Shown piece by piece: positions 8,395-16,568 of a stretch of DNA of 64,000 bases (position 1 is the stretch's first letter; the number at the start of each line of letters is the position of its first letter). The DNA comes from Mixta sp031457955 (GTDB taxonomy: Bacteria > Pseudomonadota > Gammaproteobacteria > Enterobacterales > Enterobacteriaceae): NCBI RefSeq assembly GCF_031457955.1, contig NZ_JAVDXN010000005.1, positions 310,001-374,000 on the forward strand, written 5' to 3'. A model generated the notes under the pieces. That model was not told the DNA's origin and did no database searches. It was given only the letters and a program-made list of their open reading frames with translations. The position numbers and the translations under genes were made by a program.

Positions 8395-8948
8395 CAGCAA
8401 GCCTCCGTAACAAGGTGACGACCGATATCGATGCGGTCAGATGAGGTCAGGCCGTGCATTTTTTTGCATTCCGGGCAGGTTTCGTACTGCACGCGCCGCG
8501 CGGCAAGCTGGCTGTCGCTCAGCGCACCATTTTCCTGTAACAGACTGAGGGCGAAATCGATCTCTTTTTGTACGGCGTAAGGCTTGCCGCACTGACGGCA
8601 AGCGCACACGGGGAAATCAGCGGTCTCATACAGATCCTCTTTTTTCCACACCGACAGTTCAAAAGCGGGCGACAGGCTAATTGCTGCGGTTGGGCAGACT
8701 TCTTCACAGCGGGCGCAGAAAATACAGCGGCCTAAAAACAGTGACCAGCGAACGCTGTCGCCCGCTTCTGCGGTGGTCATGGTTAACGCATTTGAAGGGC
8801 AGGCGTTGGCGCACGCCCCGCAGGCGATACACTGTTGCGCGTTGTATTCCGGCTTGCCGCGAAAGTTAGCGACCATCGCCAACGGTTCTGCCGGATAGGC
8901 CACCGTGGCTTCACCGGTTTTCAGCACTTTTTTAATCAGTTTCAACAT
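8394..8948 (-). CDS. hycF: Formate hydrogenlyase ferredoxin subunit HycF (NuoI-like)
   Basis: A 184-residue NuoI-like subunit with two [4Fe-4S] motifs (CIACGACANACP and CIFCARCEEVCP) that forms part of the electron wire between HycB and the hydrogenase. A further four cysteines near the C-terminus (CRQCG and CPECKK) form a probable extra metal site that E. coli HycF also has. It starts at 8946-8948, 12 bp after hycE, and overlaps hycG. No membrane segments are visible, so it is a peripheral-arm subunit. Confidence 0.93.
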   Translation of the reverse strand: MLKLIKKVLKTGEATVAYPAEPLAMVANFRGKPEYNAQQCIACGACANACPSNALTMTTAEAGDSVRWSLFLGRCIFCARCEEVCPTAAISLSPAFELSVWKKEDLYETADFPVCACRQCGKPYAVQKEIDFALSLLQENGALSDSQLAARRVQYETCPECKKMHGLTSSDRIDIGRHLVTEAC

Positions 8949-8960
8949 CGTGACGGCTCC

Positions 8961-10685
8961 TTAAAGCGGCGAATTTTTACGTTCGATGCCGTAGCGTTCG
9001 ATCTCTTTGTAAGGCACCACCTGCGTGGTTTTCTTACGCACATCCACCACCGTCATCCGGTCGGTACAGGAGTAACAGGGATCGAGGCTGCCGATAATCA
9101 GCGGCGCATCAGAGACCGTGTTGCCGCGCAACATATAGCGCAGCGTTGGCCAGTTGGCGTAAGTGGCGGCGCGGCAGCGCCAGCGGAACAGTTTCTGATT
9201 GTCACCGGTCATGCTCCAGTGGATATCGTCGCCGCGCGGCGCTTCCGCAAAACCGAGCGCAAAGCGGTGCGGAATATAGGTAAAGCCTTCTACCATCAGC
9301 GGCCCGGCGGGCAGGTTTTGCAGGCCGAACTCAATCATATTCAGCGCGTTAAACACTTCGTTGATACGCACTTTCAGGCGCGAGTAAACGTCATTGCCGG
9401 TTTCGCTGCACAGCGTAAACGGCAATTTGGCGTAGCCCGCGTAGGGGTGATCCTGACGCATATCGCGCCGGTGTCCGCTGCCGCGCACCATTGGCCCGAC
9501 ATTGCCGAAATCGCGTGCGACCTGCGGATCAAGAATGCCCACGCCCACGCTGCGCTGTGTGGTGTTCGGCGTGCTCAGCAGGATATCCACCAGATCGTTC
9601 AGTTCGCGGCGCATGCTGCCCGCCAGCGCGATAGTCTGTATCATGTCCTGTTTCAGGATGTCGCGGCGCAGGCCGCCAATCAGGTTCATACCGTAGGTTT
9701 TACGCGCGCCGGTGAGAATTTCCGCCATCTTCATCGACTGCTCGCGTACGCGGAAAAACTGCATAAAGCCGGAGTCAAAGCCTACAAAGTGGCAGGCAAG
9801 GCCGAGGTTAAGCAGATGGCTGTGCAGGCGCTCCACCTCCAGCAAAATCGAGCGGATCATCTGTGCCCGTTCCGGCACCACGATGCCCATCGCATTTTCT
9901 ACCGATGAGGTGTAAGCCACGCTGTGGGTAAAACCGCAGATGCCGCAGACGCGATCCGACAGAAAGGTGACTTCGTTATAACCCATGCGCGTTTCGGCCA
10001 GCTTTTCCATGCCGCGATGCACGTAAAACAGGCGATAGTCAGCATCAATAATGTCTTCGCCATCGACAAACAGCCGAAAGTGTCCGGGTTCGTCAGATGT
10101 GACGTGCAACGGTCCGATCGGCACAATTTTATTGCCTGCTTTGGTCTCGGAAATAAACGGATAGGTTTCCTCATCGGTGGTGGGGGCGGGACGCTGGCGA
10201 TAGTCCATGGCGTCTTTACGCAGCGGGTAGAGATCGTCGGGCCAGTCGTCCGGCAGCACCAGGCGCCGCTCATCCGGCAGGCCCACCGGGCGCAGGCCGT
10301 ACATATCGCGGACTTCACGTTCGCCCCAGACCGCCGCCGGTACGCGTGGCGTGACCGACGGAAACTCCAGGGAAATCGGGCTGACCTCGGCGCGCACGGT
10401 GATCCAGCATTTCACCCCTTGCTCCATCGATAACACATAGTAAAGGGCATAGTGGCCGCACAGCGTGCGCTCATCATTGCCGAACAATACGGAAAGCCAG
10501 CCGCCCTGCTGATAACAGAGCCATTCGACCACCTCCGGCAGCGCGTTGAGTTTGATGGTCACCGTGAGTTGGGTATCGGTCTGCCATTCGCTGCGCGTTA
10601 TCGCAGCAGGAAACTGCTGCGCCAGCGCCGCCAGGTACGCTTTACCGACCGGGTTCTGATTTAATGCGGTAGTTAATTCACTCAT
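8961..10685 (-). CDS. hycE: Hydrogenase-3 large subunit HycE (NuoCD-like fusion)
   Basis: Catalytic subunit that reduces protons to H2 at the NiFe site. 574 residues: an N-terminal NuoC-like domain (about 1-165) fused to a NuoD/NiFe large-subunit domain. The four nickel-ligand cysteines are visible as DRVC247GIC250 and DPC537YSC540. After R543 comes a 31-residue tail starting MTVVDVRKK, the same layout that HycI cleaves in E. coli. The start at 10683-10685 has an AGAGG site. The hydrogenase is of the hyc (Hyd-3) type. I see no extra hyf-type membrane genes. Confidence 0.96.
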   Translation of the reverse strand: MSELTTALNQNPVGKAYLAALAQQFPAAITRSEWQTDTQLTVTIKLNALPEVVEWLCYQQGGWLSVLFGNDERTLCGHYALYYVLSMEQGVKCWITVRAEVSPISLEFPSVTPRVPAAVWGEREVRDMYGLRPVGLPDERRLVLPDDWPDDLYPLRKDAMDYRQRPAPTTDEETYPFISETKAGNKIVPIGPLHVTSDEPGHFRLFVDGEDIIDADYRLFYVHRGMEKLAETRMGYNEVTFLSDRVCGICGFTHSVAYTSSVENAMGIVVPERAQMIRSILLEVERLHSHLLNLGLACHFVGFDSGFMQFFRVREQSMKMAEILTGARKTYGMNLIGGLRRDILKQDMIQTIALAGSMRRELNDLVDILLSTPNTTQRSVGVGILDPQVARDFGNVGPMVRGSGHRRDMRQDHPYAGYAKLPFTLCSETGNDVYSRLKVRINEVFNALNMIEFGLQNLPAGPLMVEGFTYIPHRFALGFAEAPRGDDIHWSMTGDNQKLFRWRCRAATYANWPTLRYMLRGNTVSDAPLIIGSLDPCYSCTDRMTVVDVRKKTTQVVPYKEIERYGIERKNSPL

Positions 10686-10727
10686 TACACAACCTCTTTC
10701 CGCCGCAGCGGAGTAAACAATCTCGGC

Positions 10728-11681
10728 TCAGCCCGCCGCCAGCCAGGAGACCAGCGCCAGAAACGCCAGCCCAAAACCCGCCCAGGTGAAACGAGCAGTT
10801 TTAAGAAAGCGCAGCCGCGCCACGCTGTTTTCAATCAGTGCCATCAGCAGCACGGCAAGGGTTAATTTGACCAGCCACAGCGCGGCGGCCAGCAGTAGCG
10901 CGCCGAACGTAAGCTGTTGCGCCTGCCCGAACGGTAAAAACAAACCAACAAAGAGCTGCAACACCACCAGTTGCTTCAGGCTGATGCCGATTTTCACTAC
11001 CCCCAGCGCTGCGCCGGAATACTCTGACAGCGGCCCCTCCTGTAGCTCTTGCTCAGCTTCAGCCAGATCGAACGGCAGCTTGCCCATTTCGATCCAGGTG
11101 GCAAAGGCGCAGGCCAGCGCGGCCAGCATCAGCGTGAGGGACGAGGAAAAAGGCCACTGCAGCACCCGCGCCGCAATAGCGCTCAGCGAGGTCGAACCGG
11201 CAGCCAGCGCCGCCATCCACAGGCCAAGCAGCAGAATCGGCTCAACCAGCACGCCCAATACCGCTTCACGACTGGCACCAATGCCGGTAAATGTGCTGCC
11301 GGTATCCAGCCCGGCAATGGCAAACACAAAGCGCACGATGGCAAACAGATAAATGATGGTGATGAGATCGCCCACCGCACCCAGCGGCGAAGCCACGGTA
11401 ACCATCGGCAGGGCGGTCGCGATAACCAGCAGGCTACCGGTTAACAGATAAGGCATGGTGCGAAACGCCAGGCCGGAGGCCGCGGGCGCCACGCTCTGAC
11501 GTCCCAGCAGCTTAATGATGTCGCGGTACTCCTGAAGCAGGTCAGGCCCGCGACGGGTATGCATGCGCGCGCGTAACATGCGGCTAAAACCGGCAACCAG
11601 CGGCGCCAGCGCCAGCAGCGCCAGCGCCTGAACCAGCGCCAGCGGCCACAGGGAAGTGGAAACTAATTCAGAAGGATTCAT
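10728..11681 (-). CDS. hycD: Formate hydrogenlyase membrane subunit HycD (NuoH-like)
   Basis: Integral inner-membrane subunit homologous to NuoH that anchors the hydrogenase arm to the membrane. 317 residues with about eight hydrophobic segments. Conserved stretches include RRGPDLLQEYRDIIKLLGR, SGLDTGS-like GLDTGSTFTGIGASRE, and EMGKLPFDLAEAEQELQEGP with its acidic loop. I start at MNPSELVST (11679-11681), behind a GAGGAA site, 10 bp past the hycC stop. The frame extends 33 codons upstream, but that part does not resemble the family. Confidence 0.94.
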   Translation of the reverse strand: MNPSELVSTSLWPLALVQALALLALAPLVAGFSRMLRARMHTRRGPDLLQEYRDIIKLLGRQSVAPAASGLAFRTMPYLLTGSLLVIATALPMVTVASPLGAVGDLITIIYLFAIVRFVFAIAGLDTGSTFTGIGASREAVLGVLVEPILLLGLWMAALAAGSTSLSAIAARVLQWPFSSSLTLMLAALACAFATWIEMGKLPFDLAEAEQELQEGPLSEYSGAALGVVKIGISLKQLVVLQLFVGLFLPFGQAQQLTFGALLLAAALWLVKLTLAVLLMALIENSVARLRFLKTARFTWAGFGLAFLALVSWLAAG

Positions 11682-11691
11682 GATGGGTTCC

Positions 11692-13590
11692 TCAGGCAAA
11701 CGCCACAACCAGCAGCACGGCCAGTTCGATAAAAGCCAGCCGACGGCAAACCGCGCCTGGCCATCCCTGATGCAGCACATTGACCAGCCCGCCCGTCGCG
11801 CACTGACGCAGGCGATAAAGCGGGGCGAACATCACCCGCAGCGGCTGGGCAAAGCCGGTGGCGGTAACCACCATTTCGGCAGAATGGCTGTAGCCGCAGG
11901 CCCAGGCCGTGCCACGTCGGCGGTTTGGCAGGCGCGCGCCGCGCAGAGCAATCGTTATCAGCCACGGCAGCAGCGGCATCGACAGCAACAGCAAGGCAAT
12001 CATCGGGGGAGAGACCTGAGAAACCGGCGAGACGGTAATACCATGCTGCGCCAGGGGTTGAGCCGCGCTGTGCAGTACCGCAGCGCTAACGGCGGCAAAG
12101 AAGGGAATCAGCCACGGCGCGGCGACGCCGACCATCACGCACAGCAGCGCCAGCAGCAGGCTGCTTGATCGCATCGCCAGCGGGGCCGGTGAGGCAGCGG
12201 CGGCGGCGGGCGAACGCGGCGCGCCAAGAAACGTCACGCCAAAGACTTTGGCGATACACATCAGCGCCAGCGCGCCGGTTAATGCCAGGCCCACCGCCAG
12301 CAGCGGGCCGAGCAGCCGCGCCACAAAGGCATGGCTGCCGCTAAGCTGGAACAGCGACTGATAGAGCAGCCATTCACTGGCAAAACCGTTCAGCGGCGGC
12401 AGCGCCGCCATCGACATCAATCCAATCAGCATGGCGATAGCGGTGCCAGGCATGCGCCGCGCCAGGCCGCCGAGCTTCTCCATATCTCGTATCCCGGTCT
12501 GCTGTTCAATTTCTCCGGCGCCAAGAAACAGGACGGTTTTGAACAGGCCGTGATTAAACAGATGGAACAGCGCGGCCAGCAGCGCCAGCGTTGCCAGCAG
12601 CGGCATATGCAGCGCCACGCCCACCATCGCGCCGCCAACGCCGAGCAAAATAATGCCGATATTCTCCAGCGTGTGATAAGCCAGCAGGCGACGAATGTCA
12701 TGCTCCATCAGCGCGTAAAGGCCGCCGAAAAAAGCGGTCAGCATCGCCAGCAGCAGCAGGGCGATTCCCCACCACAGCGGCGGCGCGCCGATAAGATCCA
12801 GGCCGATTTTTATTATCCCGGCGATGCCGGTTTTCATCAGCGCCGAAGAGAAAAGGGCGGCGGCGTGCGGCGGGGCGCTGGCATGCGACTGCGGAACCCA
12901 GGCGTGCAGCGGGATAACACCGGCGTATAGCCCGAACCCGATCAGCGCCAGCAGAAAGGCGGTGGACTTCACGCTCGCACTGAAAACGCTATGACGCAGC
13001 ACGTCAAAATCCTGGCTGCCGCTGACGCGCCAGAGCAGCACAAAGGCTAACACCAGACAGAGCGTACCCACACGGCCCGACAAAAACTGATTGAGCGCGG
13101 CACGGCGGCTTTTAACGTCTTCGCCCAGCGCGATCAGAAAATAGGCGGCCAGCGCGGCCAGCTCCAGCAATAAGATCAGCGCCACGGCGTTGGCTGCGAG
13201 GTTGGCCGCTACCAGCGAGGCCAGCAATAAATGGCACAGCAGGCCACTGCGTGCGCGTTGAGCGGCATTGACGCCAGAGAAGCCCCAGGCGAACAGGCTG
13301 CAAAACAGCGCCGGAATGGTCAGCGCCAGCAGCAACAGCGCATTTAACGCGCTGAGCTCGGCGCGGAAAGCGATAACCGGCAGTTGAACCGTCTCGGTGG
13401 TGGTGCCGCGCAGTATCAGACAGGCTGCGCCGATAGCGGCCAGCGCGGCCAGCATCCCGCCACCGCCAATAATCGCACCGCTCAGGCGCGTGGCACCGGC
13501 CAGCAGGCTACCCGCCACGCCGCTTAGCAGCCAGATAAGCAGCGCCAGCGCCAGCAGCGAACCGGGAGTAAAAGCAAACAAAGCTGACAT
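11692..13590 (-). CDS. hycC: Formate hydrogenlyase membrane subunit HycC (antiporter-like, NuoL/M family)
   Basis: Large Mrp-antiporter-type membrane subunit, 632 residues against 608 in E. coli HycC, with many hydrophobic helices. The central segment has the family residues EL-ALAAYFLIALGED, HAWVPQSHASAP, ALMEHDIRRLLAYHTLENIG and HLFNHGLFK, which include charged residues associated with proton translocation in complex I relatives. The ATG overlaps the hycB stop by one base (TAATG), so the two are probably translationally coupled. Whether FHL pumps ions is unresolved in general and cannot be read from the sequence. Confidence 0.94.
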   Translation of the reverse strand: MSALFAFTPGSLLALALLIWLLSGVAGSLLAGATRLSGAIIGGGGMLAALAAIGAACLILRGTTTETVQLPVIAFRAELSALNALLLLALTIPALFCSLFAWGFSGVNAAQRARSGLLCHLLLASLVAANLAANAVALILLLELAALAAYFLIALGEDVKSRRAALNQFLSGRVGTLCLVLAFVLLWRVSGSQDFDVLRHSVFSASVKSTAFLLALIGFGLYAGVIPLHAWVPQSHASAPPHAAALFSSALMKTGIAGIIKIGLDLIGAPPLWWGIALLLLAMLTAFFGGLYALMEHDIRRLLAYHTLENIGIILLGVGGAMVGVALHMPLLATLALLAALFHLFNHGLFKTVLFLGAGEIEQQTGIRDMEKLGGLARRMPGTAIAMLIGLMSMAALPPLNGFASEWLLYQSLFQLSGSHAFVARLLGPLLAVGLALTGALALMCIAKVFGVTFLGAPRSPAAAAASPAPLAMRSSSLLLALLCVMVGVAAPWLIPFFAAVSAAVLHSAAQPLAQHGITVSPVSQVSPPMIALLLLSMPLLPWLITIALRGARLPNRRRGTAWACGYSHSAEMVVTATGFAQPLRVMFAPLYRLRQCATGGLVNVLHQGWPGAVCRRLAFIELAVLLVVAFA

Positions 13591-14216
13591 TATGCATTCT
13601 CCCTGTCTGAGGCAGTAAAGGCCACGATGCCCGCAGAGAGCGCGTTCATGGCATTCAGGCGTTTTTGCAGGCTGGCCTGGTGCGCCAGCACCGGCGTAAC
13701 CAGCGTAATCGCCTGCGTAGGGCAGGTTTTAACGCAGGCCGGGCCATCCGGTGAGAAACTGCAAAGGTCGCATTTCACCGCCACCGCCCGCACGCCCGGC
13801 ACGCAATCAACAAACGGACTAACCGCCGCAGGCGCTTCTGGCGCAGGCAGGGCTTTGCTGGTATGGCAACGGCGGGGAATATCCACCGGCTGGCTGCCGG
13901 CAAAGGTGATGGAGCCAAACGGACAGGCAATACCGCACAGCTTGCAGCTAATACAGAGGCTTTCATTAAGATAAATGGCGTTATCTTTACGGCCGATGGC
14001 ATTGACCGGACAAACCTGCGCGCAGGGCGCATCTTCACACTGATGGCACATCACCGGCGCAGAATCGATCCGGTTGCGCATCACCTGCAAACGCGGCGCG
14101 GACTGCAGGCCATGCTGGCGGTGCGTCTGCGAACAACTGGCCATACAGGTATTGCAGCCGATACAGCGTTTGGGATCGGCAATAACATATTGATTCATGG
14201 CATGAGGGCTGCTCAT
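13590..14216 (-). CDS. hycB: Formate hydrogenlyase ferredoxin subunit HycB
   Basis: Links formate dehydrogenase-H to the hydrogenase arm. 208 residues with four [4Fe-4S] motifs (CIGCNTCMASC, CHQCEDAPCAQVCP, CISCKLCGIACP, CDLCSFSPDGPACVKTCP). It carries the linker PVDIP and the VPGVRAVAVKCDLCSF block of E. coli HycB, which distinguishes it from HydN in the same unit. I start at MSSPHAMNQ (14214-14216) because AAGGAGA lies at good distance. The more E. coli-like start MNQYVIAD is 18 bp downstream. The upstream 154-bp gap to hycA holds an FhlA-type repeat. Confidence 0.93.
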   Translation of the reverse strand: MSSPHAMNQYVIADPKRCIGCNTCMASCSQTHRQHGLQSAPRLQVMRNRIDSAPVMCHQCEDAPCAQVCPVNAIGRKDNAIYLNESLCISCKLCGIACPFGSITFAGSQPVDIPRRCHTSKALPAPEAPAAVSPFVDCVPGVRAVAVKCDLCSFSPDGPACVKTCPTQAITLVTPVLAHQASLQKRLNAMNALSAGIVAFTASDRENA

Positions 14217-14280
14217 GAAATCTCCTTTAATCAGGTTGGGCTGTTCGTCAAAAATGATGAAATCGTCAGTTAACATGACA

Positions 14281-14300
14281 TTTCGACATTTTTGTCACTG
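14281..14300. promoter_or_regulatory. FhlA-type repeat in the hycA-hycB gap
   Basis: TTTCGACA-TTTT-TGTCACTG shares the TCGACA-N4-TGTC core with 6625-6644 and 15033-15052. With the preceding bases it reads ACATTTCGACA, which includes the CATTTCG half-site of the E. coli FhlA consensus as I remember it. I see no good -24/-12 element just downstream, so it may act on the divergent promoters or be an accessory site. Confidence 0.45.
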
Positions 14301-14370
14301 CCCGCTGGGTGTTAAACGTCACTCTGAGATGGCAATGAACTGCTTTATTACACGACCGGAAAAATATTAT

Positions 14371-14835
14371 TCAGGCCGGGTTAAGCAGCTGCTCTAATTG
14401 CGGGTAAATCGGCTGATTACCTTGCAGCGCATCAAACAGGCACTGGTAAATAGCGGCAATCTTATTCAGGTAATGGTCAAGAATGGCGGGTTTATCGCCG
14501 ATGGGGATGGCGTCAACGGTGCCCTGTTCATTTAATTTCGCATGAGCGAAAGTGCTAAAGCGGGCAGGCGCGTCGGGCGAGGCGATATTAATGCTGTAAA
14601 GAATGTCATGGCTGAAAAAATCATCGCTTAAACGGATGCTGATAATAAAATGATTAAACAGCGCAAAGCGGATGTCGTCGCCTTCGCTATAGATAAACTC
14701 ATGATTTATCTTTTTATTCTTTGCGCTGATTGCCTGTGTCAGGCTGTTTTGGTAGCTGTGCCACTGCGCTTTAAGTTGGTGGTTGCGGTTGGCAATATAA
14801 TCCGCTTTGCTGCTCAGTTCGCTGAGTGTGCTCAT
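14371..14835 (-). CDS. hycA: Formate hydrogenlyase regulatory protein HycA
   Basis: First gene of the leftward unit. In E. coli HycA dampens FhlA-dependent transcription of the FHL regulon. 154 residues, recognisable by SEKADYIA-like SSKADYIANRNHQLKAQWHSYQNSL at the N-terminus and ILDHYLNKIAAIYQCL toward the C-terminus, matching E. coli HycA (153 residues) in length and layout though with lower identity than the structural subunits. No DNA-binding motif is evident. It begins about 67 nt after the predicted start point of the sigma-54 promoter at 14911-14929. Confidence 0.88.
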   Translation of the reverse strand: MSTLSELSSKADYIANRNHQLKAQWHSYQNSLTQAISAKNKKINHEFIYSEGDDIRFALFNHFIISIRLSDDFFSHDILYSINIASPDAPARFSTFAHAKLNEQGTVDAIPIGDKPAILDHYLNKIAAIYQCLFDALQGNQPIYPQLEQLLNPA

Positions 14836-14910
14836 GATAATTAACCGTTAATAAGTGATATAGGCTTTTCGACGCCTTAACTGACGACGAGAACGGGCGA
14901 TATATCTCTG

Positions 14911-14929
14911 TTGGCATAAAACGTGCCAA
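14911..14929 (-). promoter_or_regulatory. Sigma-54 promoter of the hyc operon
   Basis: On the minus strand TTGGCACG-TTTT-ATGCCAA has GG (14927-14926) and GC (14915-14914) separated by exactly 10 bp, as required for -24/-12 promoters. The element is also a palindrome (TTGGCA-N7-TGCCAA), so GG-N10-GC can be read on the plus strand as well. Predicted start point near 14902. Confidence 0.8.
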
Positions 14930-15032
14930 ATTGGAAAATTATCTAATATTTGCTGTTAAATCATTGGTGTGGATATTTCACTGCCTGCCAGCAAGGGACG
15001 CGATTAAAGCGTTTAGTGTCGATTTCGTCTTA

Positions 15033-15052
15033 TTTCGACACTGCTGTCGTCA
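15033..15052. promoter_or_regulatory. FhlA-type repeat between hyc and hyp promoters
   Basis: TTTCGACA-CTGC-TGTCGTCA has the TCGACA-N4-TGTC core. An extra inverted half-site, TGTCGA, lies at 15017-15022. The cluster is about 120 bp upstream of the hyc start point and about 90 bp upstream of the hyp promoter, so it could serve both as a shared enhancer. Confidence 0.55.
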
Positions 15053-15123
15053 CCTGCCTGCCGCTCTTCTTATTTAGGGAATATATTTCGCTGCGCCTGC
15101 GCTGTTAATAACGTTATTAAAAG

Positions 15124-15139
15124 TGGCATTGATATTGCA
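15124..15139 (+). promoter_or_regulatory. Sigma-54 promoter of hypABCDE-fhlA
   Basis: TGGCATT-GATA-TTGCA fits the consensus TGGCACG-N4-TTGCA closely, with GG at 15125-15126 and GC at 15137-15138 spaced by 10 bp. The predicted start point near 15150 leaves a leader of about 25 nt before the hypA ATG. Confidence 0.85.
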
Positions 15140-15175
15140 GTTATTCATCGGGTCATCTGTTAACGGTGAAAAATA

Positions 15176-15520
15176 ATGCATGAAATTACGCTGTGCCAGT
15201 GCGCGCTGGAAATGATCGAGCAGCATGCCCGGCAGCATAATGCCCGGCGAATTACGGCGGTATGGCTGGAGATCGGCGCTTTTTCCTGCGTGGAGCCAGA
15301 AGCGCTGCGCTTCTGTTTTGATGTCGCCTGCCGTGAAACGCTGGCCGAAGGCTGCCTGCTGCATCTGGAAACGCCGGCGGCAGAGAGCTGGTGTCACGAT
15401 TGCCAGCAGGCGATCGCCCTGCTTAGCCCCGGCGTGCTGATTTGCCCGCAATGCGGCGGGCGCCACCTGCGGGTTAACGCCGATGACGGCATGAAAATTA
15501 AACGTATTGAAATTGCATAA
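15176..15520 (+). CDS. hypA: Hydrogenase nickel-insertion protein HypA
   Basis: Nickel metallochaperone that works with HypB to load Ni2+ into the large-subunit precursor. 114 residues. The nickel-binding N-terminus MHE is present, and a structural zinc site is formed by C73, C76, C90 and C93. GGTGA lies 8 bp before the ATG. The gene is immediately downstream of a sigma-54 promoter, so it should be induced together with the FHL structural genes rather than constitutively. Confidence 0.95.
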   Translation: MHEITLCQCALEMIEQHARQHNARRITAVWLEIGAFSCVEPEALRFCFDVACRETLAEGCLLHLETPAAESWCHDCQQAIALLSPGVLICPQCGGRHLRVNADDGMKIKRIEIA

Positions 15521-15549
15521 CGGGCATTACGCATGCCTGGGGAGAAATG

Positions 15550-16299
15550 ATGTGTACAACCTGCGGCTGCGCCAGCGGCGAGATACAAATTGAGGGCTTC
15601 AACGGCGCGCATGCCCCTGTTCACCAGCACGGTCTGCCTTTTGCTCCGCGTCGGCTGGTGGATATTGAGATCGATATTTTGGCGAAAAATAATCATATCG
15701 CCGACCATAACCGCGCGCATTTTGCCGCCGCATCCATCCTGGCGCTGAACCTGGTATCCAGCCCTGGCTCCGGGAAAACGACCTTGCTGACCCGCACGCT
15801 CACGCAGCTGGCCGCTCAGGTAAGCTGCGCGGTAGTCGAGGGCGATCAGCAAACCACCAACGATGCCGATCGCATTCGCGCCACCGGCGTACCGGCGATT
15901 CAGGTTAATACCGGCAAAGGCTGTCATCTGGATGCGCAAATGGTGCATGACGCGCTGCATCAGATGGCGCTACAGAATAACAGCCTGCTGTTTATTGAGA
16001 ATGTCGGCAACCTCGTCTGTCCAGCCAGCTTTGATCTGGGCGAGCGGCATAAGGTTGCGGTGTTGTCGGTGACCGAGGGCGAAGACAAGCCGCTGAAATA
16101 TCCGCATATGTTTGCCGCCTCCAGCCTGATGATCCTGAACAAAATCGATCTGCTGCCCTATCTCGATTTTGACGTGGCAGCCTGCATCGCCAACGCGCGC
16201 CAGGTTAATCCACAAATTGAGGTGATTCAGCTCTCAGCAACCCGTGGCGATGGTATGGATTGCTGGTTGAACTGGCTGGAGCAGCAGCGATGTGTATAG
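15550..16299 (+). CDS. hypB: Hydrogenase nickel-incorporation GTPase HypB
   Basis: SIMIBI GTPase that supplies nickel with HypA. 249 residues with the N-terminal CTTCGC nickel motif, P-loop SPGSGKTT (71-78), the GTPase-domain metal site in TGKGCHLD and ENVGNLVCP, and the NKID specificity motif. E. coli HypB is about 290 residues. The shortening falls in the linker between residues 10 and 37, which here has only a few histidines (HAPVHQHG). Two ATGs are adjacent; the second (15550) has the better distance from GGGGAG and gives the canonical MCTTCGC start. It overlaps hypC by 10 bp. Confidence 0.95.
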   Translation: MCTTCGCASGEIQIEGFNGAHAPVHQHGLPFAPRRLVDIEIDILAKNNHIADHNRAHFAAASILALNLVSSPGSGKTTLLTRTLTQLAAQVSCAVVEGDQQTTNDADRIRATGVPAIQVNTGKGCHLDAQMVHDALHQMALQNNSLLFIENVGNLVCPASFDLGERHKVAVLSVTEGEDKPLKYPHMFAASSLMILNKIDLLPYLDFDVAACIANARQVNPQIEVIQLSATRGDGMDCWLNWLEQQRCV

Positions 16300-16568
16300 G
16301 CATTCCGGGGAAAATCATTGCGCTGCATCCACAACAGGCCGATTGCGCCTGGGCGGACGTCTGCGGTATGCGCCGCGAAGTGAATATTGCGCTGATCGCT
16401 GAGGGCGATCGTCAGCAGCTGATTGGCTGCTGGGTATTGATTCACGTCGGCTTTGCGCTGAGCAAGCTTGACGAGCAGGAAGCGCAGGAGACGCTGGCGG
16501 CGCTGCACGCCATGGAAGAGGTGGAAGCGGATGTGGCGATGTTCCTTGGCGCGGGAGAGAAAAGATAA
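16290..16568 (+). CDS. hypC: Hydrogenase assembly chaperone HypC
   Basis: Small chaperone (92 residues) that forms a complex with HypD to carry the Fe(CN)2CO group to HycE. The essential cysteine follows the initiator (MCIGIPGK). The start at 16290 lies within the end of hypB in another frame, and the stop overlaps the hypD start by one base (TAATG). Only one hypC paralogue is visible and there is no hybG in the window. Confidence 0.94.
   Translation: MCIGIPGKIIALHPQQADCAWADVCGMRREVNIALIAEGDRQQLIGCWVLIHVGFALSKLDEQEAQETLAALHAMEEVEADVAMFLGAGEKR

Larger units (their letters stand above)
14836..15175. other. Divergent hyc/hyp control region
   Basis: A 340-bp gap between hycA and hypA without a gene. 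It holds a leftward sigma-54 promoter (14911-14929), a rightward one (15124-15139) and, between them, a cluster of TGTCGA/TCGACA half-sites (15017-15052). This is the same arrangement as the E. coli hyc-hyp intergenic region. A leftward 130-codon frame across its right part overlaps hypA and is a shadow. Confidence 0.8.

Noticed and set aside
8835..9908. 357-codon plus-strand frame opposite hycE
   Set aside because: It is the antisense shadow of hycE and hycF, whose motifs are unmistakable; long antisense frames are expected in GC-rich coding DNA.
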